Origin: Mixophyes australis
Taxonomy: Eukaryota > Chordata > Amphibia > Anura > Limnodynastidae
Reading direction: 5' to 3'
DNA: 64,000 nt
Assembly (NCBI GenBank): GCA_036250195.1
Contig: JAVHZZ010000009.1
Location: 97,260,271-97,324,270 of the forward strand
Positions 37,279-50,125 of this stretch are shown here, one piece after another. The stretch's first letter is position 1. Each line of letters opens with the position of its first letter. The notes under the pieces are model-generated. The model did not search any database, had not been told where the DNA came from, and was given only the letters and a program-made list of their open reading frames with translations. Both the position numbers and the translations under genes were made by a program.

Positions 37279-38805
37279 ATGTGTCATACCCCCAAAACCT
37301 GTTAAAGGCGTGATCAAATCTGGAAACATGTTCTCTAGCACAGTGATCTAAGTTTATACAGCCTGCAATAAGCACAGTTCTCATTGCTCTCTATAGAGAC
37401 AAAAATATTTTCTTACACAACATCATAATCCCTATACTAAAGAATATTGTTATATAATTTTTTATAACGTTTAATGTTCACTATTATTAAAGTGTCCTCT
37501 CACATTTTGTAAGCTGAACCAACATTCATGAATTGTTCAGTTTTATGTTTCACCTACTGGAAATCTGGGTATTTTCATTTCAATACAGATTTGCAATAAT
37601 TATAGGGCGGAACCTAAATAATAGATATGATGAAGGACTTCTTATTTTATCATACTGAGTGGCATAAATTATATACAAGCTGGACATAACCAATGATCAT
37701 CAATGAAATGACCATGATCAATGTTTTACGTTTAATTAGGTGGGTGATGTTGGTATGACCCTACAGACATGGCATTAGACCTTAAACTATGCCAGTCTGT
37801 CCACCATTCCTCAGTCTATTTATGTTTTTGTGATACATAAACAAGCAGGCTAGTAATAAAAGCTAGGTGTAGCATCCCACACGAAGGAAGTGCTAATTTT
37901 ATTCTTGCCAGAGGACGGAGGGTTTCTAGTTCTGCTGTCAATCAAGAAAAACATTATTATTTTTGTTACTTTTATATGTACTATTAGGATCTTTCTAAAC
38001 TGACAAAATCAAGGACTAGGTTTCACTCTGAAAATGAAAATGCAGCAATATTATTTCTTTAGATTAGTTACCTTAATGAATTTCAGTAATTTGACTATAA
38101 TTATTTGCCCTGATGAACAGCAATTATTTCAGAAATGATTAAAAACAAAGGATGATGACTGTAACCAATCAGACATGACAATGTAAATACTGGACTAGCT
38201 CATCTGACCTAGTTCTTCAGGGGGGGTTTGTATTGCAGCTGTCAGAATCCATATTTTTGCTGTAAAACTACCTATGTGTATGCCCTGCCTGCACACATAC
38301 GCAAACATCTGAGGCAAATACTTTGTAATGGATAACCCAAAATATCAAAATACACAATACTGTTTTACAAGTTTCCTTTCACGTGACATTGAATATAAAA
38401 ATGGTGGAATAAGGGGCAAATGTGGTTCTCAACAAGTTTTCTGTTGCACATATTTATATGTGCGGCTACACACATAGTGGCGTATATCTACCTGGCACTG
38501 CTGCAGCGAGTGAACAAACTAGTGTAAACTCATTATACATTTACAACATCTCCACCATTCTTTTTACTATAAAATATCTGGTAAAGGAGAAGAATAAATA
38601 TATATTTTTTATAAACTAAAAAGGGAAAAAGTAAGCTAAATAACCATATAGCAATTTCTATGCTGCCTCCCGAGCTGTGCTACACTTGGTACATGTCTAG
38701 TTGGCCTGCAGGGAATAATATATTTAGGAGACCCAACATTCAGCTCGAAATAGAGTAATGTTATTATTAACCTGAAAATCAGTATAGAACTGGATGACAT
38801 TGCTG
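37279..38805. other. Intronic sequence without recognised genes
   Basis: AT-rich and repeat-poor. Nothing identified. Confidence 0.5.
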
Positions 38806-38975
38806 CTTCACAGTGTTTGGGCCATAGTTTCCAGTCCAAGCAGGACTATCTGTATGACGTTTGTATGTATTTCCATCTTTACATGGGTTTCCACCGGGTG
38901 CTCCGGTTTCCTCCCACAACCGACAAACCATGCTGGTAGGCTTCCCATTAAGTTAACCCTAGTGTATTATCTATT
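38806..38975 (+). mobile_element. SINE, 5' part, split by an L2-type LINE
   Basis: Reads 'gctgcttcacagtgtttggg' through 'tgctccggtttcctcccaca' to 'ttaagttaaccctagtgtat', where the SINE consensus is broken. The remainder resumes at 39700. Confidence 0.75.
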
Positions 38976-39695
38976 TTGCACGCAGCGGCTAGATTGATTT
39001 TCCTTACAAACCGTTATTCCTCTGCTGAGCCACTCTGTCAGTCTCTACATTGGCTGCCTGTATTTCAACGAATCCAATATAAAATTCTTCTACTAACATA
39101 TAAGGCCATCAACAAAATTGCACCGAAATACATTTCCTCACTTGTGTCGAAATATCTCCCTACTCGACACCTCCGTTCTGCACAAGATCTACGTCTCTCC
39201 TCCACTCTCATCACATCCTCCCATTCTCGGTTACAGGATTTTTTCCGAGCTGCACCCACTTTGTGGAATTCCCTCCCACGCACAGTAAGACTTTCCTCTA
39301 GTCTTCAAACCTTCAAGCGTTCACTGAAAACCCACCTCTTCAGACAAGGTTATGATATTCCTCAACCATCATCTTAATTTCCCTAGATTACCCTATTACC
39401 ATCCTCTACACTGCTAACGCAAGACAACAACCTTCTGACCAACATTGCAACACACATAGCCCACTCAGTACTTTTACCTTTGCAGTCTGGCTGGTCCATT
39501 GTGCAATATGATGTAGCACATGCCCTTGTGTTTCTAACTCCCATTGTCCTATAGATTGTAAGGTTGTGAGCAGGGCCCTCTTACCTCTCTGTCTGTATGT
39601 ATTACCCAGTATTGTCTTATTAATGTTTGTTCCCAATTGTAAAGCGCTACGGAATTTGCTGGCACTATATAAATAAATGTTGATGATGATGATGA
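38976..39695 (+). pseudogene. L2-type LINE 3' end (RT C-terminal region plus tail)
   Basis: A 133-codon open stretch (38976..39377) contains AAARLIFLTNR, SLHWLPVFQRIQYKILLLTY, KAINKIAPKYISSLV, AAPTLWNSLPRTVR and FKRSLKTHLF before a stop. These are the hallmarks of the region after the RT domain in L2/CR1-group LINEs. The endonuclease and RT core are missing by 5' truncation. The 3' UTR ends gtaaagcgctacggaatt, tggcactatataaataaat and a gatgatg tail. The frame is intact, so the insertion may be fairly young, but it cannot make a functional protein. Confidence 0.85.
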
Positions 39696-39765
39696 TGTAT
39701 TTGTGTACTAGATCATTTAAATTGAAAGCTCCACCAGGTCAGGGATGGATGTACGTAGACAAAAT
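39696..39765 (+). mobile_element. SINE, 3' part resumed after the L2 insertion
   Basis: 'tttaaattgaaagctccacc' then 'aggtcagggatggatgta' match the SINE block 'tttagactgtaagctccaat ... ggcagggactgatgt'. It continues where 38806..38975 stops. Confidence 0.65.
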
Positions 39766-40406
39766 AAAACATTCAATACAAAGCACTGTGTAATAAGATA
39801 ACAATATAAAATATGGTAATATCATAACCATATAAATACCTGGCACTGAGTTCCGTCTGAAATTGGAAGAGCAATGAAATAAGCAGATAAAGATGTACTT
39901 GCTGGATATGGCGGACTCTGGGAGCAGTGATAACAATTGAGTTTAAAGCAATATTGATATAATTGTATGTCTAGGATGTCAAACAAGGACTGATATATAG
40001 ATCTGTGATTTGTATACAATTTCCACTACACTCTTTGTTCTGTAAATACGCAGAGATACTTCAGTACCCAACATGATGTCTGAGACAACACACAAGGATC
40101 AATACTGTCATCATAAAGCAGAAACACGAAGATCCTATTATCCTTCTTAAGGGATTGGTTATGCAGGTACAGAAAGAGATAGTTATATATAACTATAAGA
40201 CATCCTAAATCAATAAACTAAACAGCCAAAAAGCCATCCACTTGCACTTCTGCCCCTGTGACAGTGAGGACACTGGTGGCAGTTGAGCATTTACTCTGCT
40301 ATATCATAGTTCAGATGCCTCTGTTTATACTGTATTTTCATGGTGCTGTTTTACATATCCCCCCCTACTATACATCTTATGTAAACAAGTTAATTAAGCA
40401 CTGCAA
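39766..40406. other. Intronic sequence without recognised genes
   Basis: AT-rich. Nothing identified. Confidence 0.5.
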
Positions 40407-40702
40407 TCATCATCATCGCCATTTATTTATATAGCGCCACAAATTCTGCAGCACTGTACAGAGAACTCACTCACATCAGGCCCTGCCCCATTGGGGCTTA
40501 CAGTCTAAATTCCCTAACATACACAGACAAGGGTCAATTTGTTAGCAGCCAATTAACCTACCAGTATGTTTTAGGAGTGTGGGAGGAAACCGGAGCACCC
40601 GGAGGAAACCCACACAAACACGGGGCGAACATACAAGCTCCTCACAGATAAGGCCATGATCGGGAATTGAACTCATGACCCCAGTGCTGTAAGGCAGAAG
40701 TG
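40407..40702 (-). mobile_element. SINE, truncated within the tRNA-like head
   Basis: From catcatcatcgccatttatt and 'atatagcgccacaaattctg' to 'gtgctgtaaggcagaagtg'. The A-box end of the head is missing. Confidence 0.85.
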
Positions 40703-41029
40703 ATTTAAACTTTAAAAAATGCTTATATTACCATTGATATAAAGATAAATGTATTCAGTTTGAGGTGTACAATAACAACTATTTCTATGAATAAGAATTT
40801 CAGGTGACTATTCTCTTATTGATGAACACTTATTTTTTAGCAAACAATGATGGTTATTCACTGCATTTAGGTGCAATTTGCACTACACTATAACAACCAA
40901 TCAGCAACTAGCTTTTATCTGTGCAAGTTAAGACTATAAAATCAAACATCTAATGGCTTGCTATGACTTTGTGCAATCTTGTATTGAAATGCAATGTTAG
41001 TATAATGACCAGTGAATAATGTTCTATAG
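40703..41029. other. Intronic sequence; diverged CCAAT fragment
   Basis: 'ataacaaccaatcagcaact' near 40890 may belong to an old palindromic MITE. No ends visible. Confidence 0.4.
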
Positions 41030-41262
41030 CTAGGGAGGTGGTTTCCCTCCCGAGAGCTCTTTAATACCTGCCTCAAAAGCACACTTGTCGACTTTTGTAT
41101 TGTCCCTTCTGGGAGATGTGACGTACAACTGCGGAGGGGGTGGAGAAACAGTGAATTGTGTCATTTTGTCCCTGCCTCTGTGACATAATGCTGCGATTGC
41201 GTCATTTTTCATAGAAGAATCCTTAAGAATTCTGTTCTTCAAGCCTACCTGTGTACTACAGC
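41030..41262. mobile_element. GC-rich MITE family, diverged copy
   Basis: Keeps 'gaattgtgtcattttgtccc' and 'gctgcgattgcgtcattttt' from the core. Both termini are degraded. Confidence 0.5.
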
Positions 41263-41377
41263 TCAAATTAATAAAAGAGGTTCATAGTGCTAGCTTGGCC
41301 AAGAAAGAATGCTCCCCCACCAGCAGGAACAAGGTGATCTCTATTAGGGGAAATTCTAATACTAACCTGGACTCCAA

Positions 41378-41553
41378 GGGCTAGATTTACTAAGCTGCGG
41401 GTTTGAAAAAGTGGGGATGTTGCCTATAGCAACCAATCAGATTCTACCTGTCATTTTGTAGAAGGTACTAAATAAATGAAAGCTAGAATCTGATTGGTTG
41501 CTACAGGCAACATCCCCACTTTTTCAAACCTGCAGGTTAGTAAATCTAGCCCC
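41378..41553. mobile_element. Palindromic CCAAT MITE, copy c
   Basis: Ends gggctagatttactaagctg and gttagtaaatctagcccc. Inner arms 'agcaaccaatcagattctac' and 'agaatctgattggttgctac'. Confidence 0.92.
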
Positions 41554-43257
41554 AAGTCTGTTCAATGAGAGGTTTTATTAAAACTAATAATAATAGGCTC
41601 AGCTGTAAAGCTTTACGGAGGTGCTCAGGACTCCCAGTGAAACAGAGATATACATTAAAATAGGAGCGTTGTCTCCAGCAGCAACTGTCTTCTGTGTGAT
41701 TATTGATTTATCCAAAAGCACTACACTGTTTTTCTTTGGCTCAAGCAGACCTTTTTTAAATCTATTTCTAATATAAATCTCAATCTTTCTGTAATTTTAG
41801 AGAGCAGGATGGCGTTCTCTCTTCTAGGAGCTAACATTAAAAGGTAATATTTTATTATTTGGGCCTTATCTATTTCATTTCAAAAATGCAAATGAAGGTT
41901 TGGGCTCGGTTCATTATTCAGGAGAACGTTTTGTGAAGGGATTTAGCAGTAATACTACAATAAAACTAAAACTAAACTTTTTAAAATGAAAGAATATTTT
42001 TTCCCTATGTGCCCTACTTTCCAATAGATTAACAAGTTCAAAGCCACTGATCACATTTCTGTTCAATGATAGGAGTATAAATTATTATTCATCCACAAGT
42101 GGACCCTGATCATTTGCATTGGTAGAATACAAATTATATGTTGTATAACGATGGGATGTCTTGAGGTTGGGCCATGGTCCTTCAGAAATTGGGCAAGAGT
42201 CGACACAGCCAGGAGGAGGGGAAAATGTAAATTCTGTATTCACCAAGTGTAATATACAGTAATCTACAATAAATGATCACACTACATATATCTAGAGATT
42301 AAAAAAAAAAAAAAGTATAGAAGAGAAAATGATCCCTGCAAATCAAAAGATTGAGGCGTTCCTACCAACTTTTCTTTTAACACAAGCAAATATAAAACTT
42401 CAAAATGTTCCAGTATCAATAGATTAATGATTGAAATGTTAAAAGAAAAAGCTTCTCTACACACAGAAGTATTCATCTAAGCAGTAATGTAGGATAACAG
42501 CCTTTAGGATTCTCAGCAAGATATACACCAGACCTCACAGATTTAATGGGGTCTGGGGTAGGTTGCAAAGGTAAAAGGGCAAATCACAGTCTTTAAAGAC
42601 AGCAACTGAACTGGAATGTGGCACAAAGGAAAACAATAACATAACAGAAAGCATTATACAAAGATGTAAGATGAGGATGCTATTATATGAACATTGATGT
42701 ACAATGCACTGAAATCATACTAGAGCACTGGAGAATTACATTTACAGCAGCAGGATAATCATTGTATGTAAAGCATTCCTCACTCCCTGAAACTACTCAG
42801 TCTGGATAACTTACATATTCATAAAAACGTTTTTTTATCTACCAAATCACATAATTATCGTACACAACGTATAGTATCTTTATTATCACGGGGTGTACGT
42901 ATGAAGCAGCGATAAGCCACAGGTGTGTTCGCCGGAGATAGTGCTTTACCTATACATCAAAGGTTAAAGCTGTTCTATCGCCAACGGCAGTACCCGTCGG
43001 CAAAGAAATTCACCAGCTTTCGCCTATTTAACCAGAATAGCAGTGTTACAAGTACTCATTCCTTTCGTTATAACCAACTGAGGATGACGATTGCAGGGAA
43101 ACATGACTGGAAGCAATACTGTATTATTTAAATAAAGCATTATTTCCTAAGTGAAATATTTTAAAATAACTATATTTTTAAATATATTTTTTTCCATGTC
43201 CGGACTTCCAGTTCCACTGTGCATACATTAACTGGCTAGCCAGGTCACACATGCGCA
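41554..43257. other. Intronic sequence without recognised genes
   Basis: AT-rich. A CG-containing patch at about 42890..43110 stands out in composition but matches no family I know. Confidence 0.45.
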
Positions 43258-43522
43258 TATCATACTTGCCGACTCTTCCAGAATTCCCAGGAGGCTCCTG
43301 AATTTCGAGTATGCAAACTTCCTGGATTTGACAAAAATCACGGCATTGAATGACGGGGGGGCTTTATCGCGTCATTAAGCACAGATATTCAATGCCGTGA
43401 ATTTCGTCATTTTATAGTGGGGGCGTGGCTATGGTGATGTGGTGACGTCACCACGCTCCCTCCTACCCCCTGTAACATGACTTCTCCCCCGGTGGGGAAG
43501 TTTTGAAAGTTGGCATGTATGG
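43258..43522. mobile_element. GC-rich MITE family, diverged copy
   Basis: Left 'catacttgccgactcttcc', right 'gaaagttggcatgtatg'. Core 'gggctttatcgcgtcattaa' and 'gtgaatttcgtcattttata'. Confidence 0.65.
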
Positions 43523-44174
43523 TGTATATGCCACATACCGCTGCCAGCCAGTATCACTTAACTGCTCCAGCAATATTTTCATAATAAATTGTGACGATGA
43601 TAGATGTTATACTTCTGCAAAAAACAGCAGTAGAAAATCTACGTTATTACCACACAATGATAGAGGCCAATATCGAAAATGTAGCAAGTGAGACACTTTA
43701 AGAAGCAAACAAAACAGAACTAGAGCCTAGACCAGATCACGAGACAACACCTATGAAGGGAATGACACAATTAGCAGAGATGGTGAACTACCTGACAATT
43801 TATCCTGCTAGAAAGCACCTGAGCTGCAAACATGTAAATTCTTGGTTGTTATAAGTAACTGCTAACTTTCTGTAACACACAAGAATCACTAACACACAGA
43901 TAAACACAGACACTGTATTAACCCAGAAATGCACAGTGTGTATTAACAAATACAGCGGGCATTAACAATTAAAAAAAAAGCACACACACATAAATCAAAT
44001 CCTTACATAAAAAGTAGGCCAGTCAGCACTTGTGTACATGGCCCTGCACATCATTTAAAGGTCGGCTTGCCGACCAAGTGCAGTAGTGCAGAGAGAGCAG
44101 TGACTGCAACTCAAGACTACAATAATAACAGCATGGCTGGGAGAATGACTGAACTTAAGTTTGGAAGATCAGGC
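43523..44174. other. Intronic sequence without recognised genes
   Basis: AT-rich. Nothing identified. Confidence 0.5.
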
Positions 44175-44511
44175 CATTAATCATCATCAGCTATTTATAA
44201 TGTGTCACTACTTTCACATAACTGTACAGAGAACTCACTCACATCAGTCCCTGCCCCATAGGAGCTAACAGTCTAAATTCCCCACACACACACAGATCGC
44301 ATAAGACTAAGGTCAATTTAATAGCAGCCAAATAACCTACTAGTGCATTTTTTTGGGTGTGTGGGAGGAAACCGAAGCACCCAGTGGAAACCCACGCAAA
44401 CACAGGGAGAACATAAAAACTCCACACAGATAAGGCCATGGTCAGGAATTGCACTCATGACCCCAATGCTGTGAGACAGAAGTGCTAACCACTAAGCCAC
44501 CGTGCTGCCCT
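44175..44511 (-). mobile_element. SINE, near full length
   Basis: From 'catcatcagctatttataat' through 'gtgtgggaggaaaccgaag' to the head 'tgctaaccactaagccaccg'. The tail is mutated. Confidence 0.85.
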
Positions 44512-47219
44512 TAATATGAGGCAGCACACCGACCACTCTGCCAAATGCCAGAGTTATTAGCCTGCACTACTGGAATAGCAGGGAAACATTTCTGTCTGTT
44601 TCCATCTGTAATCTTATTCGTATCTATATTATACCATTGTGGATGTAATGGAGCACAATTATGAAAACTAGGACCCAAGTTACTATTTAAAAAGGTGCAA
44701 TACTGTAGAGACATTTACAAAAATGGGACTACATAAGCCCTGCCTATATCTACAATATTCCAAATTGGAAAATTGGGACAAATTAGGCCCTGACCAACCC
44801 AAACCACACCTCGCCTCACCTATGTGATACATAGGTCATGTGAGATCACAGTCTAGCAGGTCGCATTCTTTACGATCTCTGAAAATTGAAACTGTCCTAG
44901 AAACATTTGCTGTTGGAGGTATACACGCTGCTGATTGGCCCAACCATGACCCAGATTTTCCAAAGCCACACCCCATTACAAAAAGGCTCTTTGGTCTAAA
45001 CATTGAGAAAAACTGGATTTCTGCACAATTAATAGTGCATCAGTTTCCACAAATGAGCTTTGTACAGTAATCAATAAGTTATCTCACTTGGCTGTCTATA
45101 TAGAGTAGAAATGAGAGCATTAGTGCAAACTTACCAGTAAAAACATTGCCAGAAAAATCAAATAGGGCAGACTGAAGGCTACAATTTGCAGAAAATTCTA
45201 TACGTCTTTCATATAATTTACTTTGCTATCTTTTAACTCCCAGATTTTCTTACGAGAGAACGTAATTAGATATATATTCATTTTGGGAAGTGAACTGAAG
45301 TGCTGGCTATGGTCAAAGAAAATTGAGCTTTTAAATGTGATAATGGTTTTTTTCAAATCCCTTTGAGGTTTCCAGCAGCGTCAGAGAGTTCCGGTCTTGG
45401 TATCTTGGTTTAAGAATGGAAATGAAAGTGCTGAGTCTTCTGAAAAATGCCATTGTGGGCATTTGTCTTTAACAATACAGTGAGATAAGAGGCTACATAG
45501 AACAAACTTACAGTCTGCCTGCTAGTATGTTGTAACTCTAATGCTGGTGGAACAGTGATGCTTCTACTCTGAGTGCTCTGGAAATTTAACAGTTAAAAGC
45601 TTAATTTAATGGGAACTCCACCCTGAACGGTTGCATTGAGAATCTGTGGCCTGAATAATGGATTTTTCAATAAGCACAATAGGTTTAATGGTATAAATTC
45701 CAATTTTAAAGATTTATGGAATTTTAGCTTTAGGTTTACAGTGAAATGTAAAGTTGATTTAGGACATGCCCTACCAGAACTATAAATCTGCCCCCACATT
45801 TCATATTATTTACCTCCCTTTACAATACAACATGGTTTTGTCCAGGTGCAGAATTACTCCTTTTTTATGCTTTGCTCTCCTTAATGACTCAGGACCACTG
45901 TGTCTATAAATATAGAGTGCTGGGGGTAAATATATGAAAGCTGGGTTTTAACTTAAGTTAAATTGACGTTTTAAAAATTGCTGGCAAATTTGCAGAAAAT
46001 CCTGGACATTTTTTTGAGATTTCTTCATATTCCTACCTGGTGGCATTTGCAAGCACTTTATCTATTTGAGTCTTTTTTTTCGCTATCTAGCGCACTCCAT
46101 ACATTGCATATATTCTGGAATCAAAGCTACTCTAATGATATTCATGACTTTGTTGCAGTGTGGTACCATTCTTCTATCACACACACATATACGTGTGTGT
46201 GTGTGTTTCTGTTATATAGTTTATAAATGCAGCCCACAATTGTTACATTTAGCAACACAATAATATCATACTGTCTTAGCAATTAAATCCTTAAAAGTAC
46301 CAGCTTCAATGTTTAATTCAGAATGTATTACACCTACATTTTACATTATTACTGGTAATCAATTAAATGAAAGAAAAATACAAATGACTCCACTTGGAAT
46401 TACAATAATAAAAAAAACAGTTGTTTAATTTCACACAATTATATCCACTTGCCCAAGAGCTGAAATATTCTAAAATTGCAACTTACAATCTTGATGCAGT
46501 GCTTCCCGGCTAATTTATTCCCAAGCTAATATGTGTATTAATGTTCTAAAGCATTTCTCATTAGCACATGGAAATGTTTTAACTTGGATTATTTTATTAA
46601 TATAATTAAAGAGCAAACCCAAGCTGTAGCATATGTAATGTGTCAGCTCTGTCTTCTGAGGAATGTTCTGACGTTACATTTATCAATATTCTCAGACACG
46701 GACTACGAACAAAAAAAATTCTTAAAAGCTGATACGATATGGAAATCTTTGATAGCAGCATTCATTCCATGATAGTGCAGTAAGGACTCCTATTTCGTTG
46801 TCATGGTCAGACTTCAATCCTAGCAGCTCTTAGTTTTTATTTTATATTAGAAATAATTTTTCTACTATAATAAAGTAAAGTAAATGCTTAAAAAAAAAAA
46901 TCAAGCAGGTGATTCATTCCCCCAGTTGTTGTCTGTCTCCCTTCCCTTCTTTCCTGTAATTTGTTTCCTGTTTTTGCTATTTCCTTGCAAAACAAAAATA
47001 AATTCAATAAAAATGTTATTGTTAAAAATAAAATATTCAAGCAGATGCTTGTATATGGACATTCTCGTCATAAGAAGAGGTCAGCTATAAGCTAAATAGT
47101 TATGCGTTAATAAGAATGTATGCAGATCAGCAGATAGGATCACTAGAGCATAGTCATATTCATAAAAGTAGCAAAAAATTAGGCAAATCAAATTTATCAG
47201 GGAAAGAGGCTATCTTAAA
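44512..47219. other. Intronic sequence without recognised genes
   Basis: AT-rich, with a short (TG)n near 46192..46206. A segment at about 44700..44830 ('caacccaaaccacacctcg') and one at 49065..49205 ('caccccaaaccacgcccat') share a motif and may be old copies of one MITE family. Confidence 0.45.
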
Positions 47220-47937
47220 AAGGTGCGAAGTGCCAATGATAGATACACTCAGAGTCACAGAAGTGCCGGGGATACAATCATAGTACTGTAGAAGTGCCGG
47301 GTATACAAATCATAGTAATATAGATGCGCCGCGGATACACTCATACACGTGCCAGGGATACACTCATACAATCATTGACGTGCAGCGGATACACTCATAG
47401 AATCATAGACGCGCCGCGGATACACTCATACACGTGCCAGGGATACACTCATACAATCATAGACGCGCCGGGGATACACTCATAGAATCATAGACGTGCC
47501 GGGGATACAGTCATACAATAATAGACGTGCCAGGGATACAGTCATACAATCATAGACGCGCCAGGGATACAGTCATGGAATCATAGACGCGCCGGGATTA
47601 CAGTCATAGAATCATAGACGTGATGGGGATACAGTCATACAATCATAGACGTGATGGGGATACAGTCATACAATCATAGATGCGCCGGGGATACAGTCAT
47701 AGAATCATAGACGCGCCGGGAATACAGTCATACAATCATAGATGCGCCGGGGATACAGTCATAGAATCATAGACGCGCCGGGGGATACAGTCATAGAATC
47801 ATAGACATGATGGGGATACAGTCATACAATCATAGACGCGCCGGGGATACGGTCATAGAATCATAGAAGCGACGGGTATACAATCATAGAATCATAGAAG
47901 CGACGGGTATACAATCATAGAAATGCCAGTAATAAAA
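47220..47937. repeat. CpG-rich 31-bp minisatellite, about 20 or more units
   Basis: The typical unit joins acagtcatagaatcatagac and gcgccggggat. Variants replace 'gcgccgggg' by 'gtgatgggg' or 'gtgccaggg', and 'tagaatcat' by 'tacaatcat'. Outer units at both ends are more diverged ('aagtgccggg', 'aagcgacggg'), as expected for an array that grows from its middle. No coding potential or known family. Confidence 0.95.
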
Positions 47938-48075
47938 TTTGCCCATGAAGTGTGGTAAATTTTGCAACTAAATGAGGAATAAGGAAAATATTCTGCAGAA
48001 CAGTTATGTATAACCAAGTTGTGTATAGTTATACTAAATGTTTCTAGAAACATTACATTTACCTAGATGCTGTAT

Positions 48076-48690
48076 CAGGGCCTGATTAATGTTGCAGGCC
48101 GCCCTATGCTAACACGCTTGTAGCGCCGTCTCGCCTTCCATGCCAGGCTAATACGCGGTAAGTAAAAATTAACTTGTTTTTCATTTAAAATCGGGCTTCA
48201 CTCACCTCCCCCTGGCCACCAATATTTCTGTTTCATGTTTTCGAAATTCAGCTCCACTTGGCTGTTTAACAAGATCACGGCAATCTTTGTCATTCAATTC
48301 ATTTTCATTAAAATCAGAACTGCATAGCAGAACAGAGGCATGAACGAGCGCTACTAAGGGTGAAGGGGGAGGAGCTGTCCCTCCTGTGACTGAGGTCTTT
48401 CTTGCCTCTAATACTGGCTTATGCTCAAACACCCGACCAGGGATGACTTGTTGTCTTCAGCCTTTACCATGGGTAGAAGTCAAAATTAAATTCTTACTAC
48501 ATTTTCCTTTCATGTCTTCTTTTTACATTGGAGAAGAACTATTTTCTCTTATATTTTCAAAATGAATTTCAGTTCATACCTCTCCTGGCATAAATTTGAA
48601 CTCCCAAAAATGTTGCACTCCCATCCCTCCCCCCCAAAGCCTTGCACCCTAGGCTGCAACCTAGTCAGCCTATTGGATAATCAGACCCTG
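48076..48690. mobile_element. hAT-type non-autonomous element, 615 bp, perfect 8-bp target duplication
   Basis: Ends cagggcctgatta and taatcagaccctg are inverted repeats. They are flanked by tgctgtat on both sides (48068..48075, 48691..48698). The interior matches the truncated copy at 35220..35600. No transposase domain seen. Confidence 0.92.
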
Positions 48691-48698
48691 TGCTGTAT

Positions 48699-50125
48699 TA
48701 TAAATAAGGGACAAGTGGAATTGCTCACATTTTGGTATTTTTGAACAAATGATTATTACAATTTTACTTGCATTCTATTTCAGCACTTCCTAACGTTTAA
48801 AGACAAAGTAAATAAAAAGGGAGCAAAATTAGTCAAGCCACAATCCCAGGGACCATTCTTGTGTCCAGGGTTGGTATCTTCTGCTGACATCACAGAATAG
48901 GAGGAGTAAATCTAAACCAAGGGATGATGTCATAGAAGGAGGAGCCAATATGCTACGACTCCATGGAACATTGGTTCCGTTCCTTTGTTACTAAACACAT
49001 TTCAGTATTTCTTACGTTACGTAACTGAATAATAAATTCAACACAGATATACTATTTGATTTTATGGAGTGCCAAAATTACTAAATAAGGGTGCCAAAAT
49101 AACCAGACATGCTGAACTGTTGCCCAGCCAGACCACATTTGTCCGGCACTGCCCAATCACCCCAAACCACGCCCATATATGTTGAGGTCATACCCCCGGA
49201 CAGTTAAGCTCTGTTTTAGGCTAGCATTTTCAGGACTTTGGTTCCCCTTTAAATACACGCAATTATTTATCTTTCACTATTAAAAAAACACATTACATCA
49301 GTGGAAAAAAGAACAGCAATTGTTGCTGGCCATGAAAGGATTTCTTCTTTTTTGTTTTTTTTAGTAACAAAAATAAATGTATATCACCGCTAGAGCCACA
49401 CACATTAACTGTCTGGACTAAATCAATGCAGCCATTTTTCTGTCAATTTCTGGAGATCCTTAATGGAGAATTAGAACGTCTGTCCTTCTAGGCTGAGAAC
49501 TACTAAGCTGATCAATAGAAGCGGTAATAGCTGGATGATTTGAAACACATATAACAAAGCTTATCGTTTTGCTGAATATTAAAGCCATCAAATATATCTA
49601 AGCAGGAATGTGAAATGGAAGTTCTCCGTATTTCAGGACTTAAGTGGTCATGACAAAAGTAAAATTGATTTGTTTCCCCAGATCAGGGAATGTCTTTGTG
49701 AATCGTCTGGTAACTGCTGTTTAGTATATGATGGGATGCCAGTACCATTTCACAGGATTTGAGAAAATATCAATAAATGGCTTTACATTTCAGAAGTAAT
49801 AGAACATTGATCTGATCTCGTTGACAAGATTATTTGCATTAATTAACATAATGCTAGTGGTCAACAATTTCAAATAATTTCATGGGACACTTTGCAGCTG
49901 GATATCATGCACTGCACAATATCTAATGAGCTGTGATTCTAAACCCTTGTTAACAAAACTTGGTGATCATTTATTTTTGTGATTTTCAATACTTATTTTC
50001 AATAGATATCCACTTATAATGCCCAGCGTGCAAGAACAGCTTGTGAAAGTTGTATTTAAATAGACAGAATAAAAAAAGATTGTACATTGTAGTTTTCAAT
50101 TTCTACTGCACCCTTTTCACATCCT
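48699..50125. other. Intronic sequence; repeat-free part at about 49390..49950
   Basis: The right half has no recognised repeat and includes AT-rich factor-like motifs such as 'attatttgcattaattaaca'. It is a candidate conserved noncoding element only by inference. Confidence 0.4.

Noticed and set aside
47220..47937. Regular repeat array that could suggest CRISPR
   Set aside because: Units are directly adjacent with no unique spacers, and the genome is vertebrate. It is a minisatellite, as is the array at 21712..22426.
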